From Clostridia bacterium (GTDB lineage Bacteria; Bacillota; Clostridia; Christensenellales; UBA1242), in NCBI GenBank assembly GCA_017408305.1, contig JAFQUU010000061.1, positions 1 to 13,611 on the forward strand: a stretch of DNA of 13,611 nt, given 5' to 3'. The notes beneath the pieces are model-generated. The model had not been told where the DNA came from. It saw nothing but the letters and a program-made list of their open reading frames with translations, and searched no databases. A program made the position numbers and the translations under genes. Positions 7,718 to 13,611 of this stretch are shown piece by piece (within the stretch, counting starts at the first letter, position 1; each line of letters starts with the position of its first letter).

Positions 7718-8446
7718 CTATTTTTCTAAATCAATCGTTTTTTTTAAATCTAAAATTTTGCCATTTTTAAGCATATAGCAAGGTCCAAAGAATTCTGGAT
7801 TAGCATTTTTAAACCAAACATGACTGCCATTTGGAATCCCATATAAGGAGCATTTATGACTGTCAGGCAAGAAATAATCATTGATTAAGTCTATGCCTTC
7901 AACACCTGGGTTTCCTTCTTCTAAGTCAAAATGTGGAATAATTGTGATGTCAGCAAGACCAATGCCTTCCCAAAACTTTTTGTCGCCTATCTCTTCAATT
8001 TCTTCTGGATAATTATACACAAGTTTTGACAGGTTCATTGCCCCAGCACTTTGCCCCACAACAACACCATCAAAGTTTTGAAGTGCCTTGTCAATGCCAA
8101 ATTTTTGGATAAAATCTATTTGTGATGGTGGGTAACCACCTGCTAAAAATACAAAAGAAGCATTTTTTAATATTTCTGCAATTTTGTCAGCATTTCTGTC
8201 ATCAACAACAATTTCCTTCTCTAGTGGAACGCCTGCCATTCTTAAACTTCTAGCAACATTTTTAGCATATATTTCATTAATTTCGTGAGCATCAGGACTG
8301 CTTGCAATAAAAACAAAGTTGCCTGCTTTAAGTACGCTTATGATTTGGTCAACAAGCCCATAAGTGTTATCGGTTGCACAAATAACTTTTTTGCCATTTA
8401 TTTTTCTTTGTGCACCAATATCACTTGTTAAAAAAATATTTCTCAT
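7718..8446 (-). CDS. Peptidase S51 / dipeptidase E-like protein
   Basis: The 242-residue protein has the class I glutamine amidotransferase-like fold typical of peptidase family S51 (PepE, cyanophycinase relatives). The nucleophile elbow is GQSAGAM, with Ser133 as predicted nucleophile. FLAGGYPPSQ (about 100-109) and IIPHFD (169-174, His172 a catalytic candidate) match the family. The third catalytic residue cannot be assigned: the region near GIPNGSHV has Asn where related enzymes often show an acidic residue. Family members cleave Asp- or Glu-containing dipeptides, but many relatives are uncharacterised. The frame is open back to 8494, but ATG 8446 is chosen: GGAG stands six bases upstream, and the predicted transcription start near 8459 lies downstream of the longer start. 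It is the first gene of a unit with the MazG-like gene. Confidence 0.83.
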   Translation of the reverse strand: MRNIFLTSDIGAQRKINGKKVICATDNTYGLVDQIISVLKAGNFVFIASSPDAHEINEIYAKNVARSLRMAGVPLEKEIVVDDRNADKIAEILKNASFVFLAGGYPPSQIDFIQKFGIDKALQNFDGVVVGQSAGAMNLSKLVYNYPEEIEEIGDKKFWEGIGLADITIIPHFDLEEGNPGVEGIDLINDYFLPDSHKCSLYGIPNGSHVWFKNANPEFFGPCYMLKNGKILDLKKTIDLEK

Positions 8447-8465
8447 TTGTTTCTCCTTATTAAGG

Positions 8466-8494
8466 ATTATAACATATGGTAACATGTATTTCAA
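8466..8494 (-). promoter_or_regulatory. Promoter of the S51-MazG unit
   Basis: The minus strand shows TTGAAA (8494-8489), a 17-base spacer and a perfect TATAAT (8471-8466). The predicted transcription start near 8459 leaves a leader of about 13 bases that contains the GGAG ribosome site. The spacer carries a partly symmetrical ACATGTTACCATATGT, which could be a regulator site, but the symmetry is imperfect. Confidence 0.82.
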
Positions 8495-8509
8495 TAGGTA
8501 TTTTTATAA

Positions 8510-8541
8510 AAAAAATCTGGAATTAAACATCCAGATTTTTT
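8510..8541 (-). terminator. Intrinsic terminator of the ribosomal operon
   Basis: On the minus strand AAAAAATCTGG (8541-8531) and CCAGATTTTTT (8520-8510) form an 11-bp stem with a ten-base loop, followed by a T run. It begins two bases after the rplA stop. It separates the operon from the S51 promoter and shows that rplJ-rplL do not follow here. Confidence 0.87.
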
Positions 8542-8542
8542 G

Positions 8543-9226
8543 TTATGAACGAGCGTTAAGTTTAATACCTGCACCCATTGTTGATGTAACGGTAACATTT
8601 TTGATGTATTGACCTTTTGCTGCAGCAGGTTTTGCTTTGATGATTGCTGTCATAATGGTTTCGTAGTTTTCCATAAGTTTGTCAATACCAAAGCTTGCTT
8701 TACCGAAAAGCACATGAACATTGTTTGTTTTATCCAAACGATATTCAACTTTACCGGCTTTAACATCGTTGATTGCTTTTGTTACATCTGTTGTAACAGT
8801 GCCAGAATTTGTGTTTGGCATCAAGCCTTTTGGCCCAAGCACACGTGCAATACGGCCAACAACACCCATCATGTCTGGAGTTGTGATACAAACATCAAAA
8901 TCAAGCCATCCACCTTGGATTTTTGTGATGACATCTTCTGCACCAACAACATCTGCACCTGCTTTTTCTGCTTCGTCAGCCTTATCGCCTTTTGCAATTA
9001 CAAGCACACGCACTTTTTTGCCTGTTCCGTTTGGAAGCACAACAACGCCACGCACTTGTTGATCTGCATTACGGCCATCAACGCCAAGTTTGATATGAAG
9101 TTCCATACTTTCATCAAATTTTGCATTTGCATTTTTGATTGCAAGTTCAAGACCTTCTTTTACATCATAGAGTTTTGTTGAATCAACAGCGTTTTTTGCT
9201 TCTTTAAATCTTTTGCTTACTGCCAT
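8543..9226 (-). CDS. rplA: 50S ribosomal protein L1
   Basis: L1 binds the mobile L1 stalk of 23S rRNA and helps release deacylated tRNA from the E site; in many bacteria it also represses its own mRNA. The 227-residue product spans the family. It has [11 protein letters not shown] at the N-terminus, GKKVRVLV in the middle, and the conserved [17 protein letters not shown] and [18 protein letters not shown]. The frame extends to a GTG at 9235, but that codon abuts AGGAGG directly, whereas ATG 9226 stands about eight bases beyond it, so the ATG is used. The ribosome site lies inside the end of rplK, so the two genes are probably translationally coupled. A leader upstream of rplK resembles the 23S site of L1. 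Confidence 0.97.
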   Translation of the reverse strand: MAVSKRFKEAKNAVDSTKLYDVKEGLELAIKNANAKFDESMELHIKLGVDGRNADQQVRGVVVLPNGTGKKVRVLVIAKGDKADEAEKAGADVVGAEDVITKIQGGWLDFDVCITTPDMMGVVGRIARVLGPKGLMPNTNSGTVTTDVTKAINDVKAGKVEYRLDKTNNVHVLFGKASFGIDKLMENYETIMTAIIKAKPAAAKGQYIKNVTVTSTMGAGIKLNARS

Positions 9227-9227
9227 C

Positions 9228-9662
9228 TTATTCACCCTCCTCTACTGTAACACCCATGCTTCTTGCTGTGCCGGCAATCATTGTCATTGCTGTTTCAACG
9301 CTTTTTGCGTTAAGGTCTGGCATCTTAAGGGTTGCAATTTCCCTTATTTGTGCTTGAGTGATTTTTGCGACTTTGTCTTTGTTTGGTTTTGCTGATGCTG
9401 TTTCAAGCCCACAGGCTTTTTTGATAAGCACAGCAGCAGGTGGTGTTTTCATAACAAAATCAAATGTTCTGTCTTGATAAATATTGATTACCACAGGGAT
9501 AATCAAACCTGCTTGAGATGCAGTCTTTTCGTTAAAGTCTTTCACGAAAAGACCAATGTTGATACCATGAGGTCCAAGAGATGAACCTACTGGTGGGCCA
9601 GCAGTTGCTTTTCCGGCTGGCAATTGCAGTTTAACAACTGCATTAAGTTTTGCTTTTGCCAT
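9228..9662 (-). CDS. rplK: 50S ribosomal protein L11
   Basis: L11 binds the GTPase-associated centre of 23S rRNA and is needed for the stringent response to uncharged tRNA. The 144-residue protein has the normal length. Conserved stretches are [19 protein letters not shown] and GINI near the N-terminus, [11 protein letters not shown] in the middle, and the rRNA-binding C-terminus ending [13 protein letters not shown]. The frame is open 18 codons further upstream, but those codons lie in the regulatory leader and encode nothing family-like. ATG 9662 is preceded by AAGGAG seven bases away. The gene is second to last in the rpmG-secE-nusG-rplK-rplA operon. Confidence 0.97.
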   Translation of the reverse strand: MAKAKLNAVVKLQLPAGKATAGPPVGSSLGPHGINIGLFVKDFNEKTASQAGLIIPVVINIYQDRTFDFVMKTPPAAVLIKKACGLETASAKPNKDKVAKITQAQIREIATLKMPDLNAKSVETAMTMIAGTARSMGVTVEEGE

Positions 9663-9678
9663 TTCTTCTCTCCTTTTA

Positions 9679-9715
9679 TGTGGTGCACAAGGTGTGGCAA
9701 AACACCTCTCCCACA
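9679..9715 (-). promoter_or_regulatory. L1-binding autoregulatory leader before rplK
   Basis: The minus-strand transcript folds as UGUGG (9715-9711), a GAG bulge, AGGUGU paired with ACACCU around a six-base loop, UGUGCA on the 3' side, then CCACA (9683-9679). The asymmetric internal loop and the strings GUGGGAG and CCUUG...ACCAC closely resemble the L1-binding helix of the 23S rRNA L1 stalk (GGUGGGAG ... CCUUGAAAUACCACC in E. coli). L1 is known to repress the rplK-rplA mRNA through such a mimic. The structure ends eight bases before the rplK ribosome site, so bound L1 would block initiation of rplK and, through coupling, rplA. Confidence 0.85.
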
Positions 9716-9728
9716 AAAAACTTTGCTG

Positions 9729-9818
9729 GGGCGTGCTTTACAAATCCTTTGCAGGATTTGCCGCACAATTTGCAAAATTGTGCAGGGCTTTGGCAACGCC
9801 AAAACCCAAAGCACGCCC
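9729..9818 (-). repeat. Compact cloverleaf-like inverted-repeat element
   Basis: An 11-bp outer stem (GGGCGTGCTTT at 9729-9739 with AAAGCACGCCC at 9808-9818) encloses three hairpins packed almost end to end. The first is 9741-9760 (8-bp stem, loop TTGC). The second is 9763-9783 (8-9 bp stem, loop core TGCAA). The third is 9785-9807 (nine pairs, one mismatch, three-base loop). Only four bases at the junction are unpaired. Loops one and two contain complementary TTTGCA and TGCAA and could kiss. The element is clearly richer in G+C than its surroundings. It lies 13 bases after the nusG stop and upstream of the L1 leader, inside the operon. It could be a dispersed palindromic element or a structured RNA. 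It matches no class I recognise, and no second copy was noticed in this window. Confidence 0.75.
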
Positions 9819-9830
9819 GTTTTTATGTTT

Positions 9831-10346
9831 TTAAACTTTTCTTAGTTGTGAATAGTCAAGTGTTGCTTCAGTGTCTCTTCCAAACATTTCAACAACAACC
9901 TTTGCCTTGCTGTTTTCTGCATCAACAGAAACAACTGTGCCAACAAACTTGTCAAGTGGACCATCAATCACTTCAACCTTGTCGCCTTCCTTAAGGTCAA
10001 GTTCCACCTTCACATTTTCAAGGTGAAGTTTTCTTACTTCGTCTTCAGTAAGTGCAAGTGGACGACCTTTTGGACCAACAAAGCCAGTGATGCCACGAGT
10101 TCTTGTAATGTTGTGCCAAATGTCATCACCGTAAATCATTTTTACGATAAGATAGCAAGGCATAACTTTTCTGCGAACAAGTTTTTTCTTGCCGTTTTTT
10201 TCTTCCATAACTTCTTCCATAGGAATAATAATGTCAAAAATACGGTTTTCAAGATTGAACTTATCACGAACAGTTTCAAGGTTTTCTTTGGCCACATTTT
10301 CATAACCAGAAAAAGTGTGCAAAACATACCATTTTGCTTCTTCCAT
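9831..10346 (-). CDS. nusG: Transcription termination/antitermination factor NusG
   Basis: NusG binds RNA polymerase at the clamp helices and influences pausing, termination and transcription-translation coupling. The 171-residue protein has the N-terminal NGN domain (AKWYVLHTFSGYENVAKENL; IPMEEVMEEKNGKKK; MPCYLIVKM; then TRGITGFVGPKGRP). The C-terminal KOW domain starts at GDKVEVIDGPLDKFVGTVV. An earlier in-frame ATG (10358) overlaps the secE stop, but GGAGGG stands only a few bases before ATG 10346, which also gives the usual N-terminus, so that one is used. It sits in the standard order after secE. The cloverleaf element and the rplK leader follow it. Confidence 0.96.
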   Translation of the reverse strand: MEEAKWYVLHTFSGYENVAKENLETVRDKFNLENRIFDIIIPMEEVMEEKNGKKKLVRRKVMPCYLIVKMIYGDDIWHNITRTRGITGFVGPKGRPLALTEDEVRKLHLENVKVELDLKEGDKVEVIDGPLDKFVGTVVSVDAENSKAKVVVEMFGRDTEATLDYSQLRKV

Positions 10347-10357
10347 TTTTCCCTCCA

Positions 10358-10738
10358 TTATACAAGACTATTGATGAAAAGCATATAAATCACTTCAAGG
10401 AGTTTGTGAATTCCAAGTAGTGCTGCAGCAAAAACAAGCACAACCACAAGCACAACGCCAGTTTTTTTGGCAACTTGTGCAAAGGTTGGCCAGTTTACTT
10501 TTTTAAGTTCTGAAAACACTTCTTTTGTTTTTTGTTTTACTTTTGAAGGTTTCTTTACTTTTTGCTTTTCTGTTTTTGCCTTTTGCTGTGGCTTTTCTTC
10601 TTTCACAGGTTCTGCCTTTACAGGTTCTACAGGCGCAACTTCTTGTGTTTCAACCTGTTCAAGAGTTTCTGGTGCTTTTGCCGGTTGTTGGCTTTTTGCA
10701 CTTTCTTTCATTTTCTTTTTTGTTTTTTTACTTGGCAT
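10358..10738 (-). CDS. secE: Preprotein translocase subunit SecE, with extended N-terminus
   Basis: SecE clamps SecY in the protein-conducting channel of the cytoplasmic membrane. The conserved C-terminal part (about residues 72-126) contains the amphipathic FSELKKVNWPTFAQVAK and one membrane helix (GVVLVVVLVFAAALLGI). Ahead of it lies a roughly 70-residue region rich in Lys, Pro, Gln and Glu, likely disordered and cytoplasmic, so the protein is about twice the length of the minimal 60-residue SecE. The start has GGGGG eight bases upstream. rpmG ends 11 bases before it and its stop overlaps the end of the nusG upstream region, consistent with co-transcription. Confidence 0.95.
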   Translation of the reverse strand: MPSKKTKKKMKESAKSQQPAKAPETLEQVETQEVAPVEPVKAEPVKEEKPQQKAKTEKQKVKKPSKVKQKTKEVFSELKKVNWPTFAQVAKKTGVVLVVVLVFAAALLGIHKLLEVIYMLFINSLV

Positions 10739-10749
10739 TTCAATCCCCC

Positions 10750-10920
10750 TTATTTTGTTTCTTTATGCTTTGTTCTGGCATTACATTTTGGACAGAATTT
10801 GTTTAATTGCATTCTGTCAGGGTGATTGCGTTTGTTTTTTGTTGTTGCATAATTGCGTGATTTGCACACTTCACATTCAAGTGTGATGTGCTCATTTGTT
10901 TGATTTTTTTTCTTTGCCAT
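10750..10920 (-). CDS. rpmG: 50S ribosomal protein L33 (zinc-binding type)
   Basis: This 56-residue protein runs from ATG 10920 to TAA 10750. It contains the L33 core [20 protein letters not shown] and ends [17 protein letters not shown]. The two CxxC pairs (Cys16/19 and Cys43/46) identify the zinc-ribbon form of L33, a component of the large subunit near the E site. GGAGG stands seven bases upstream of the ATG. It opens the secE-nusG-rplK-rplA operon, a common arrangement in Firmicutes. In other bacteria the zinc-binding form is often the one replaced during zinc starvation. Confidence 0.95.
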   Translation of the reverse strand: MAKKKNQTNEHITLECEVCKSRNYATTKNKRNHPDRMQLNKFCPKCNARTKHKETK

Positions 10921-10925
10921 TTGAT

Positions 10926-10956
10926 TTCCTCCGTTAAAAAAACTCCGTTAGGAGTT
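10926..10956 (-). promoter_or_regulatory. rpmG leader hairpin with duplicated TAACGGAG
   Basis: Just after the predicted transcription start, AACTCC (10956-10951) can pair with GGAGTT (10946-10941) around TAAC, and a run of seven T ends at about 10936. This is a short terminator-like stem. The octamer TAACGGAG occurs twice, once in the hairpin and once with the rpmG ribosome site (ending near 10926). The same CTCC could pair with either copy, so the leader might switch between a terminator-like and a ribosome-site-masking fold. The stem is only six base pairs, so this is tentative. Confidence 0.4.
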
Positions 10957-10969
10957 AAAACTTGATTGT

Positions 10970-10998
10970 ATATTATCACAAAAGAATTGCATTGTCAA
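10970..10998 (-). promoter_or_regulatory. Promoter of the rpmG-secE-nusG-rplK-rplA operon
   Basis: A perfect -35 TTGACA (10998-10993) is followed by 17 bases and TAATAT (10975-10970) on the minus strand. GATAAT, two bases earlier, is an alternative -10. The predicted start near 10963 leaves a leader of about 43 bases. No stronger promoter is seen between the M16 protease gene and rpmG. Confidence 0.82.
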
Positions 10999-11077
10999 TA
11001 GTTTGATTGTTTTTTTTTATGTTTTATTTTATTATATATATAAACTACAGTACTTATCTAGGGTTACATTTTATATA

Positions 11078-12358
11078 TTAACGATTTACAAGTGGCAATA
11101 AAGACTCTTGTTTTATATCCTTGCCGACGCACGCCACAACGATATTTTTCTGGTTATAGACTTCCTTTGCATATTTTCTTATATCCTTAATGGTTATCTT
11201 ATCAATTATTGCCAATCGTTCTTTATCGCTTAAGATTTTGTCAAAAAACATGGTTTGAAGAGCATTTGATTCTGCAACATTGCCTTTATCATCAACAGAA
11301 TACGCTACTGCAGACTTATACTGCATTTTTGCTTTTTCAAGTTCCTCTTCTGTTATATCGTTTTCGGCAAGGTCCTTTAAAATGCCAGAAATAATACTGT
11401 TTGCTTTTTCAAGTTTTTCTGCATAAGTGTCAATATAAATAACTAGATATCCAAGATAAGAACTTTGGTCATTAAAAGAGAACACTGCATAGGCAAGACC
11501 GTTTTCTTCTCGCACTTTTTGGTATAGTCTGCAACTATGTCCACCACCCAAAATCCTGTTGTAAAGATTTGAAATAAACCTTTCCTTACTAACTGAATTA
11601 CAAATTTTTATGAGGCAATACTGCTTGGCTTGATAAGTTTCTCTATCAACAATAATAATTTCATGCTTTGGCTTTACCTTAACTGAAAAATCTTGTTTTT
11701 CTATTGGCTCAGAGGATTCTATAAACTTTTTGTAATGAGTTTCAATAAGATTTGCTACTTCCTCAAACTCTATATCCCCAACAACTGAAAACACAATGTT
11801 TTTGCCCTTGTAGTGCTTATCCATAAAACTTCTTAATGAATCGGGGGTTAAAGAATCTAAAGTTTCTTTGGTGCCAATTATATCATGTGGATTTGAATAA
11901 TATTTTTTATGCATAGCAATTGCTGCTTCGCCCTCTGCAAGATGTTCGGGGTTGTCAAGATAAAGATTAAGTTCTTCCAAAACAACTCTTCTTTCCTGCT
12001 CAAACTCATCCTCTAAAAACAGAGGATTACTCATCATATCGCCATGAAGAGTTAGGCATTCAGCAAAACAACTTTTAAGACATTTTAAGGTGTAGGTTGA
12101 TTGGTCATAAGTTGTCCAAGCATCAATCCTTGCCCCCAGTTTTTCAAGGCCAGTTAAAAGGTCTTGATAATTATAGTTTTTACTGCTTTTAAAAAACATA
12201 TGCTCTAGAAAATGCGACATGCCAAATTCTTCAGGACTTTCGTTTGAAGAACCCACCTGCACTTTCATCACAAACGCAATATAGTTTGCTGATTTATCTT
12301 TTTCAACCACAAGCCTAAGGCCATTTGGATAAACCTTTGTTTTTACATTTTTTTTCAT
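11078..12358 (-). CDS. M16 family zinc metallopeptidase
   Basis: The 426-residue protein is an insulinase/processing-peptidase-type (inverzincin) protease. The inverted zinc motif HxxEH is HFLEH at residues 49-53. The E-x6-E pair (Glu122 and Glu129, in EQERRVVLEEL) supplies the third zinc ligand about 76 residues later. The C-terminal half has GGGHSCRLYQKVREENGLAYAV (split at about residue 268), the usual substrate-side signature of the second domain. Length fits the one-chain, roughly 45-kDa bacterial type (YmxG/PqqL-like). There is no signal peptide, so it is probably cytoplasmic. AAGGA stands six bases before the ATG. The 94-base gap upstream is almost pure A+T, so its promoter cannot be singled out. 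Confidence 0.92.
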   Translation of the reverse strand: MKKNVKTKVYPNGLRLVVEKDKSANYIAFVMKVQVGSSNESPEEFGMSHFLEHMFFKSSKNYNYQDLLTGLEKLGARIDAWTTYDQSTYTLKCLKSCFAECLTLHGDMMSNPLFLEDEFEQERRVVLEELNLYLDNPEHLAEGEAAIAMHKKYYSNPHDIIGTKETLDSLTPDSLRSFMDKHYKGKNIVFSVVGDIEFEEVANLIETHYKKFIESSEPIEKQDFSVKVKPKHEIIIVDRETYQAKQYCLIKICNSVSKERFISNLYNRILGGGHSCRLYQKVREENGLAYAVFSFNDQSSYLGYLVIYIDTYAEKLEKANSIISGILKDLAENDITEEELEKAKMQYKSAVAYSVDDKGNVAESNALQTMFFDKILSDKERLAIIDKITIKDIRKYAKEVYNQKNIVVACVGKDIKQESLLPLVNR

Positions 12359-12452
12359 AAGATGTCCTTTTTTTTATTTTTAATCAAAAAATAATTTTTT
12401 TATAAAAATATATAAAATTTTAAATAAAGAATAAAAAATTAATTATTTTAAA

Positions 12453-13010
12453 TTAATTTCTTAAAAATTTTAAAATTTTGCCGATTACAAAATTTCTTGC
12501 CCTATCAAAATTACGCATTGATTTTGAATCAAATTCTTTATGTGTAAGTTCTTCTTTAATAAGCATTTCAGCATCAAGTCTTAGTTCATCTGCAATAGCT
12601 TCGCAGATAAGACGACCAAGCACATACTGATAATTTTCTTCTGTCAAATTGTTGCGTTTTATAATGTATGTTATGTCTTCTGCAGCGATAATTTCGCCTA
12701 TTGCAAAATTAAGAAAAAGTGCAAGTTTGTCAACAGCAAACTGGTTGCCGTTGGCAGCAGCCAAAATTTGCCACTGCATATATTTTTCATAGTTGACAGG
12801 CACAACATCAAAAAAACCTTTTTTGAAAATGTATGCAAGATAATCTTGGGCAATAGGGTCATTTTTTGCGGCGTCAAGGCAGATGTCACTAAAGGTGTCT
12901 ATAGCAACATCATCACGCTCTAAGATGCTTGCCTTTCTAATCTTTTTTTGTGTTTTTTCACGAAGTGCCATAAATGCTTGTTGGCAATTTTCTGATGAAT
13001 AATTTTCCAT
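12453..13010 (-). CDS. Hypothetical protein with a Sel1-like stretch
   Basis: The 185-residue, soluble, probably all-helical protein was not recognised as a whole. Residues from about 48 to 102 (NDPIAQDYLAYIFKKG, then YEKYMQWQILAAANGNQFAV, DKLALFL) resemble one to two Sel1-like repeats (A-x-x-x-L-x-x-x-Y-x-x-G ... W-x-x-x-A-A-x-x-G). Such helix-turn-helix solenoid units mediate protein contacts. It has no signal peptide or membrane helix. GGAG lies five bases before the ATG, and the broken phospholipase D gene ends nine bases upstream, so the two were probably transcribed together. Function is unknown. Confidence 0.7.
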   Translation of the reverse strand: MENYSSENCQQAFMALREKTQKKIRKASILERDDVAIDTFSDICLDAAKNDPIAQDYLAYIFKKGFFDVVPVNYEKYMQWQILAAANGNQFAVDKLALFLNFAIGEIIAAEDITYIIKRNNLTEENYQYVLGRLICEAIADELRLDAEMLIKEELTHKEFDSKSMRNFDRARNFVIGKILKFLRN

Positions 13011-13019
13011 AAATTCTCC

Positions 13020-13457
13020 TTAAAATAGTGGTGCAAACAACCTAAAGAACAGTTGTTTAAATTTTGCCCAAAAAGGTTTTTGCTTAAAATAGTTTATATC
13101 AATTTGTTTGCACTCTGCAAATATATCATCTAATATTTTACGATAATGTTCTATTTCTTTTTTATCGTATATAACTGAATTGATTTCAAAATTAAGTTCA
13201 AAAGACCTGTTATCTGCGTTGGCTGTACCGATTGTCATCGCAAAGTCATCTGCAACCAAAACTTTTGCGTGCATAAAGCCGTTGTAAAGATAAACCTCGC
13301 CACCCATTTCAATAAGTTCCTGCACAAAACTCATGGTTGCGTTATAGACAAATTTTTTATCTGGCTTGCCTGGGATAATCACCCTAACCTTTACGCCACT
13401 ATTAATTGCAGTTTTGATGGCGTTCATAAAAATTTCATCTGGCACAAAATATGGGGT
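13020..13457 (-). pseudogene. 5'-truncated cardiolipin synthase-like phospholipase D gene
   Basis: The 145 readable codons correspond to the C-terminal part of a cardiolipin synthase, which joins two phosphatidylglycerol molecules at the membrane. The remnant begins at TPYFVPDEIFMNAIKTA and continues through VRVIIPGKPDKKFVY. It keeps the second catalytic HKD motif (HAKVLVADDFAMTIGTANAD, then NRSFELNFEIN) and ends with the usual C-terminus. The N-terminal membrane part and first HKD motif are missing. An in-frame TAA (13460-13458) stands directly before the Thr codon, and the sequence further upstream reads in another frame. A GTG at 13445 could start a 141-residue fragment, but two HKD motifs are normally needed for activity. 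It is called a broken gene; an assembly join is the main alternative. Confidence 0.7.
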
Positions 13458-13611
13458 TTAGTTTTTTTCTAGAATATTTATCTGCAACATTTTTTACAAC
13501 CAAACAGTTAATGATCCCTTCTTCATTAATGATATTTTTAAACATATTAAACTCTGTATTTTTAAAGATATCCGTAATATCTTGTATTGGAATATCAAAT
13601 CTTAAATCTGG
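13435..13611 (-). CDS. C-terminal end of an unidentified reading frame, cut by window edge
   Basis: From the right edge a minus-strand frame stays open for 58 codons and stops at TGA 13437-13435. Its last seven or so codons are read from phospholipase D sequence in another frame. The sequence up to about 13462 looks like ordinary protein (INEEGIINCLVVKNVADKYS near the end) with no resemblance to the N-terminal half of a cardiolipin synthase. It may be a different gene whose end was lost at the same junction that broke the phospholipase D gene. An open run of this length in AT-rich DNA suggests coding, but it is short. Confidence 0.4.
   Translation of the reverse strand, partial: PDLRFDIPIQDITDIFKNTEFNMFKNIINEEGIINCLVVKNVADKYSRKKLNPIFCAR

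Noticed and set aside
8447..8494. Longer start for the S51 protein at 8494
   Set aside because: That start lies in the -35 box of the predicted promoter, so it would not be in the mRNA. ATG 8446 has a GGAG site and a family-like N-terminus.
8609..9181. Plus-strand open frame of 190 codons
   Set aside because: It lies wholly opposite rplA, is rich in Cys, Phe and His as expected from an antisense frame, and has no ribosome site or family match.
9660..9716. N-terminal extension of L11 starting at 9716
   Set aside because: The added 18 codons coincide with the L1-binding leader and resemble nothing in L11. ATG 9662 has a well-placed AAGGAG.
9729..9818. tRNA or tRNA-like gene suggested by the cloverleaf shape
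   Set aside because: There is no anticodon arm of the right size, no TTCGA-type T loop, no CCA-compatible acceptor end, and the three hairpins are long with small loops.
11036..11078. Terminator after the M16 protease gene (9-bp arms ATATATAAA / TTTATATAT)
   Set aside because: The arms are pure A+T with a loop of about 25 bases, and A-rich rather than T-rich sequence follows on the transcribed strand.
12359..12452. Promoter for the M16 protease gene in the AT-rich gap
   Set aside because: The region is almost entirely A+T, so many -10-like hexamers occur by chance and none has a credible -35 partner.
13455..13475. Programmed frameshifting at an A7-C slippery run joining the edge frame to the phospholipase D frame
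   Set aside because: A -1 slip leads into the third frame, which soon stops, and a +1 slip meets TAA at once. Neither restores the phospholipase D frame.

Overview
The window looks like a chromosomal segment of a low-GC Gram-positive bacterium, most likely a member of Clostridia or a related Firmicutes lineage. It is AT-rich, with strong AGGAGG-type Shine-Dalgarno sites at most genes, a SpoVB/MurJ-like flippase, the DUF421+DUF4363 membrane pair typical of that group, and a compact rpmG-secE-nusG-rplK-rplA cluster. All genes but one are on the minus strand. No phage genes, transposase, CRISPR array, tRNA or rRNA was recognised, and no gene-free stretch exceeds 300 bases.

Read in minus-strand transcription order (high to low coordinates), the window opens with an unidentified reading frame cut by the edge. 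It abuts the C-terminal half of a cardiolipin synthase-like phospholipase D gene that has lost its 5' part. Next come a small protein with a Sel1-like stretch and an M16 zinc protease. The rpmG-secE-nusG-rplK-rplA operon follows, with its own consensus promoter, a leader hairpin before rpmG, a compact cloverleaf-like inverted-repeat element between nusG and rplK, an L1-binding leader that mimics 23S rRNA just before rplK, and an intrinsic terminator after rplA. Then a two-gene unit with its own promoter encodes an S51-type peptidase-like protein and a MazG-like NTP pyrophosphohydrolase.

The single plus-strand gene, a GNAT-family acetyltransferase, converges on that unit at a shared bidirectional terminator. 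It diverges from a block of flippase, DUF421 and DUF4363 genes. The last unit is comEC, holA and a membrane protein that runs off the left edge. Its genes overlap by a few bases and all three begin with non-ATG codons (GTG, TTG, GTG).

The least ordinary observations are: (1) a roughly 90-nt cloverleaf of nested palindromes with complementary loops inside the ribosomal operon; (2) two well-formed promoters (comEC, GNAT) whose -10 boxes sit six bases from the start codon, implying leaderless mRNAs in a genome that otherwise uses strong Shine-Dalgarno sites; (3) a ComEC whose C-terminal metallo-beta-lactamase-like domain lacks the HxHxDH metal site; (4) an rpmG leader with two copies of one octamer that could compete for the same partner; and (5) the broken phospholipase D gene at the right edge. 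No complete new multi-gene system was identified.
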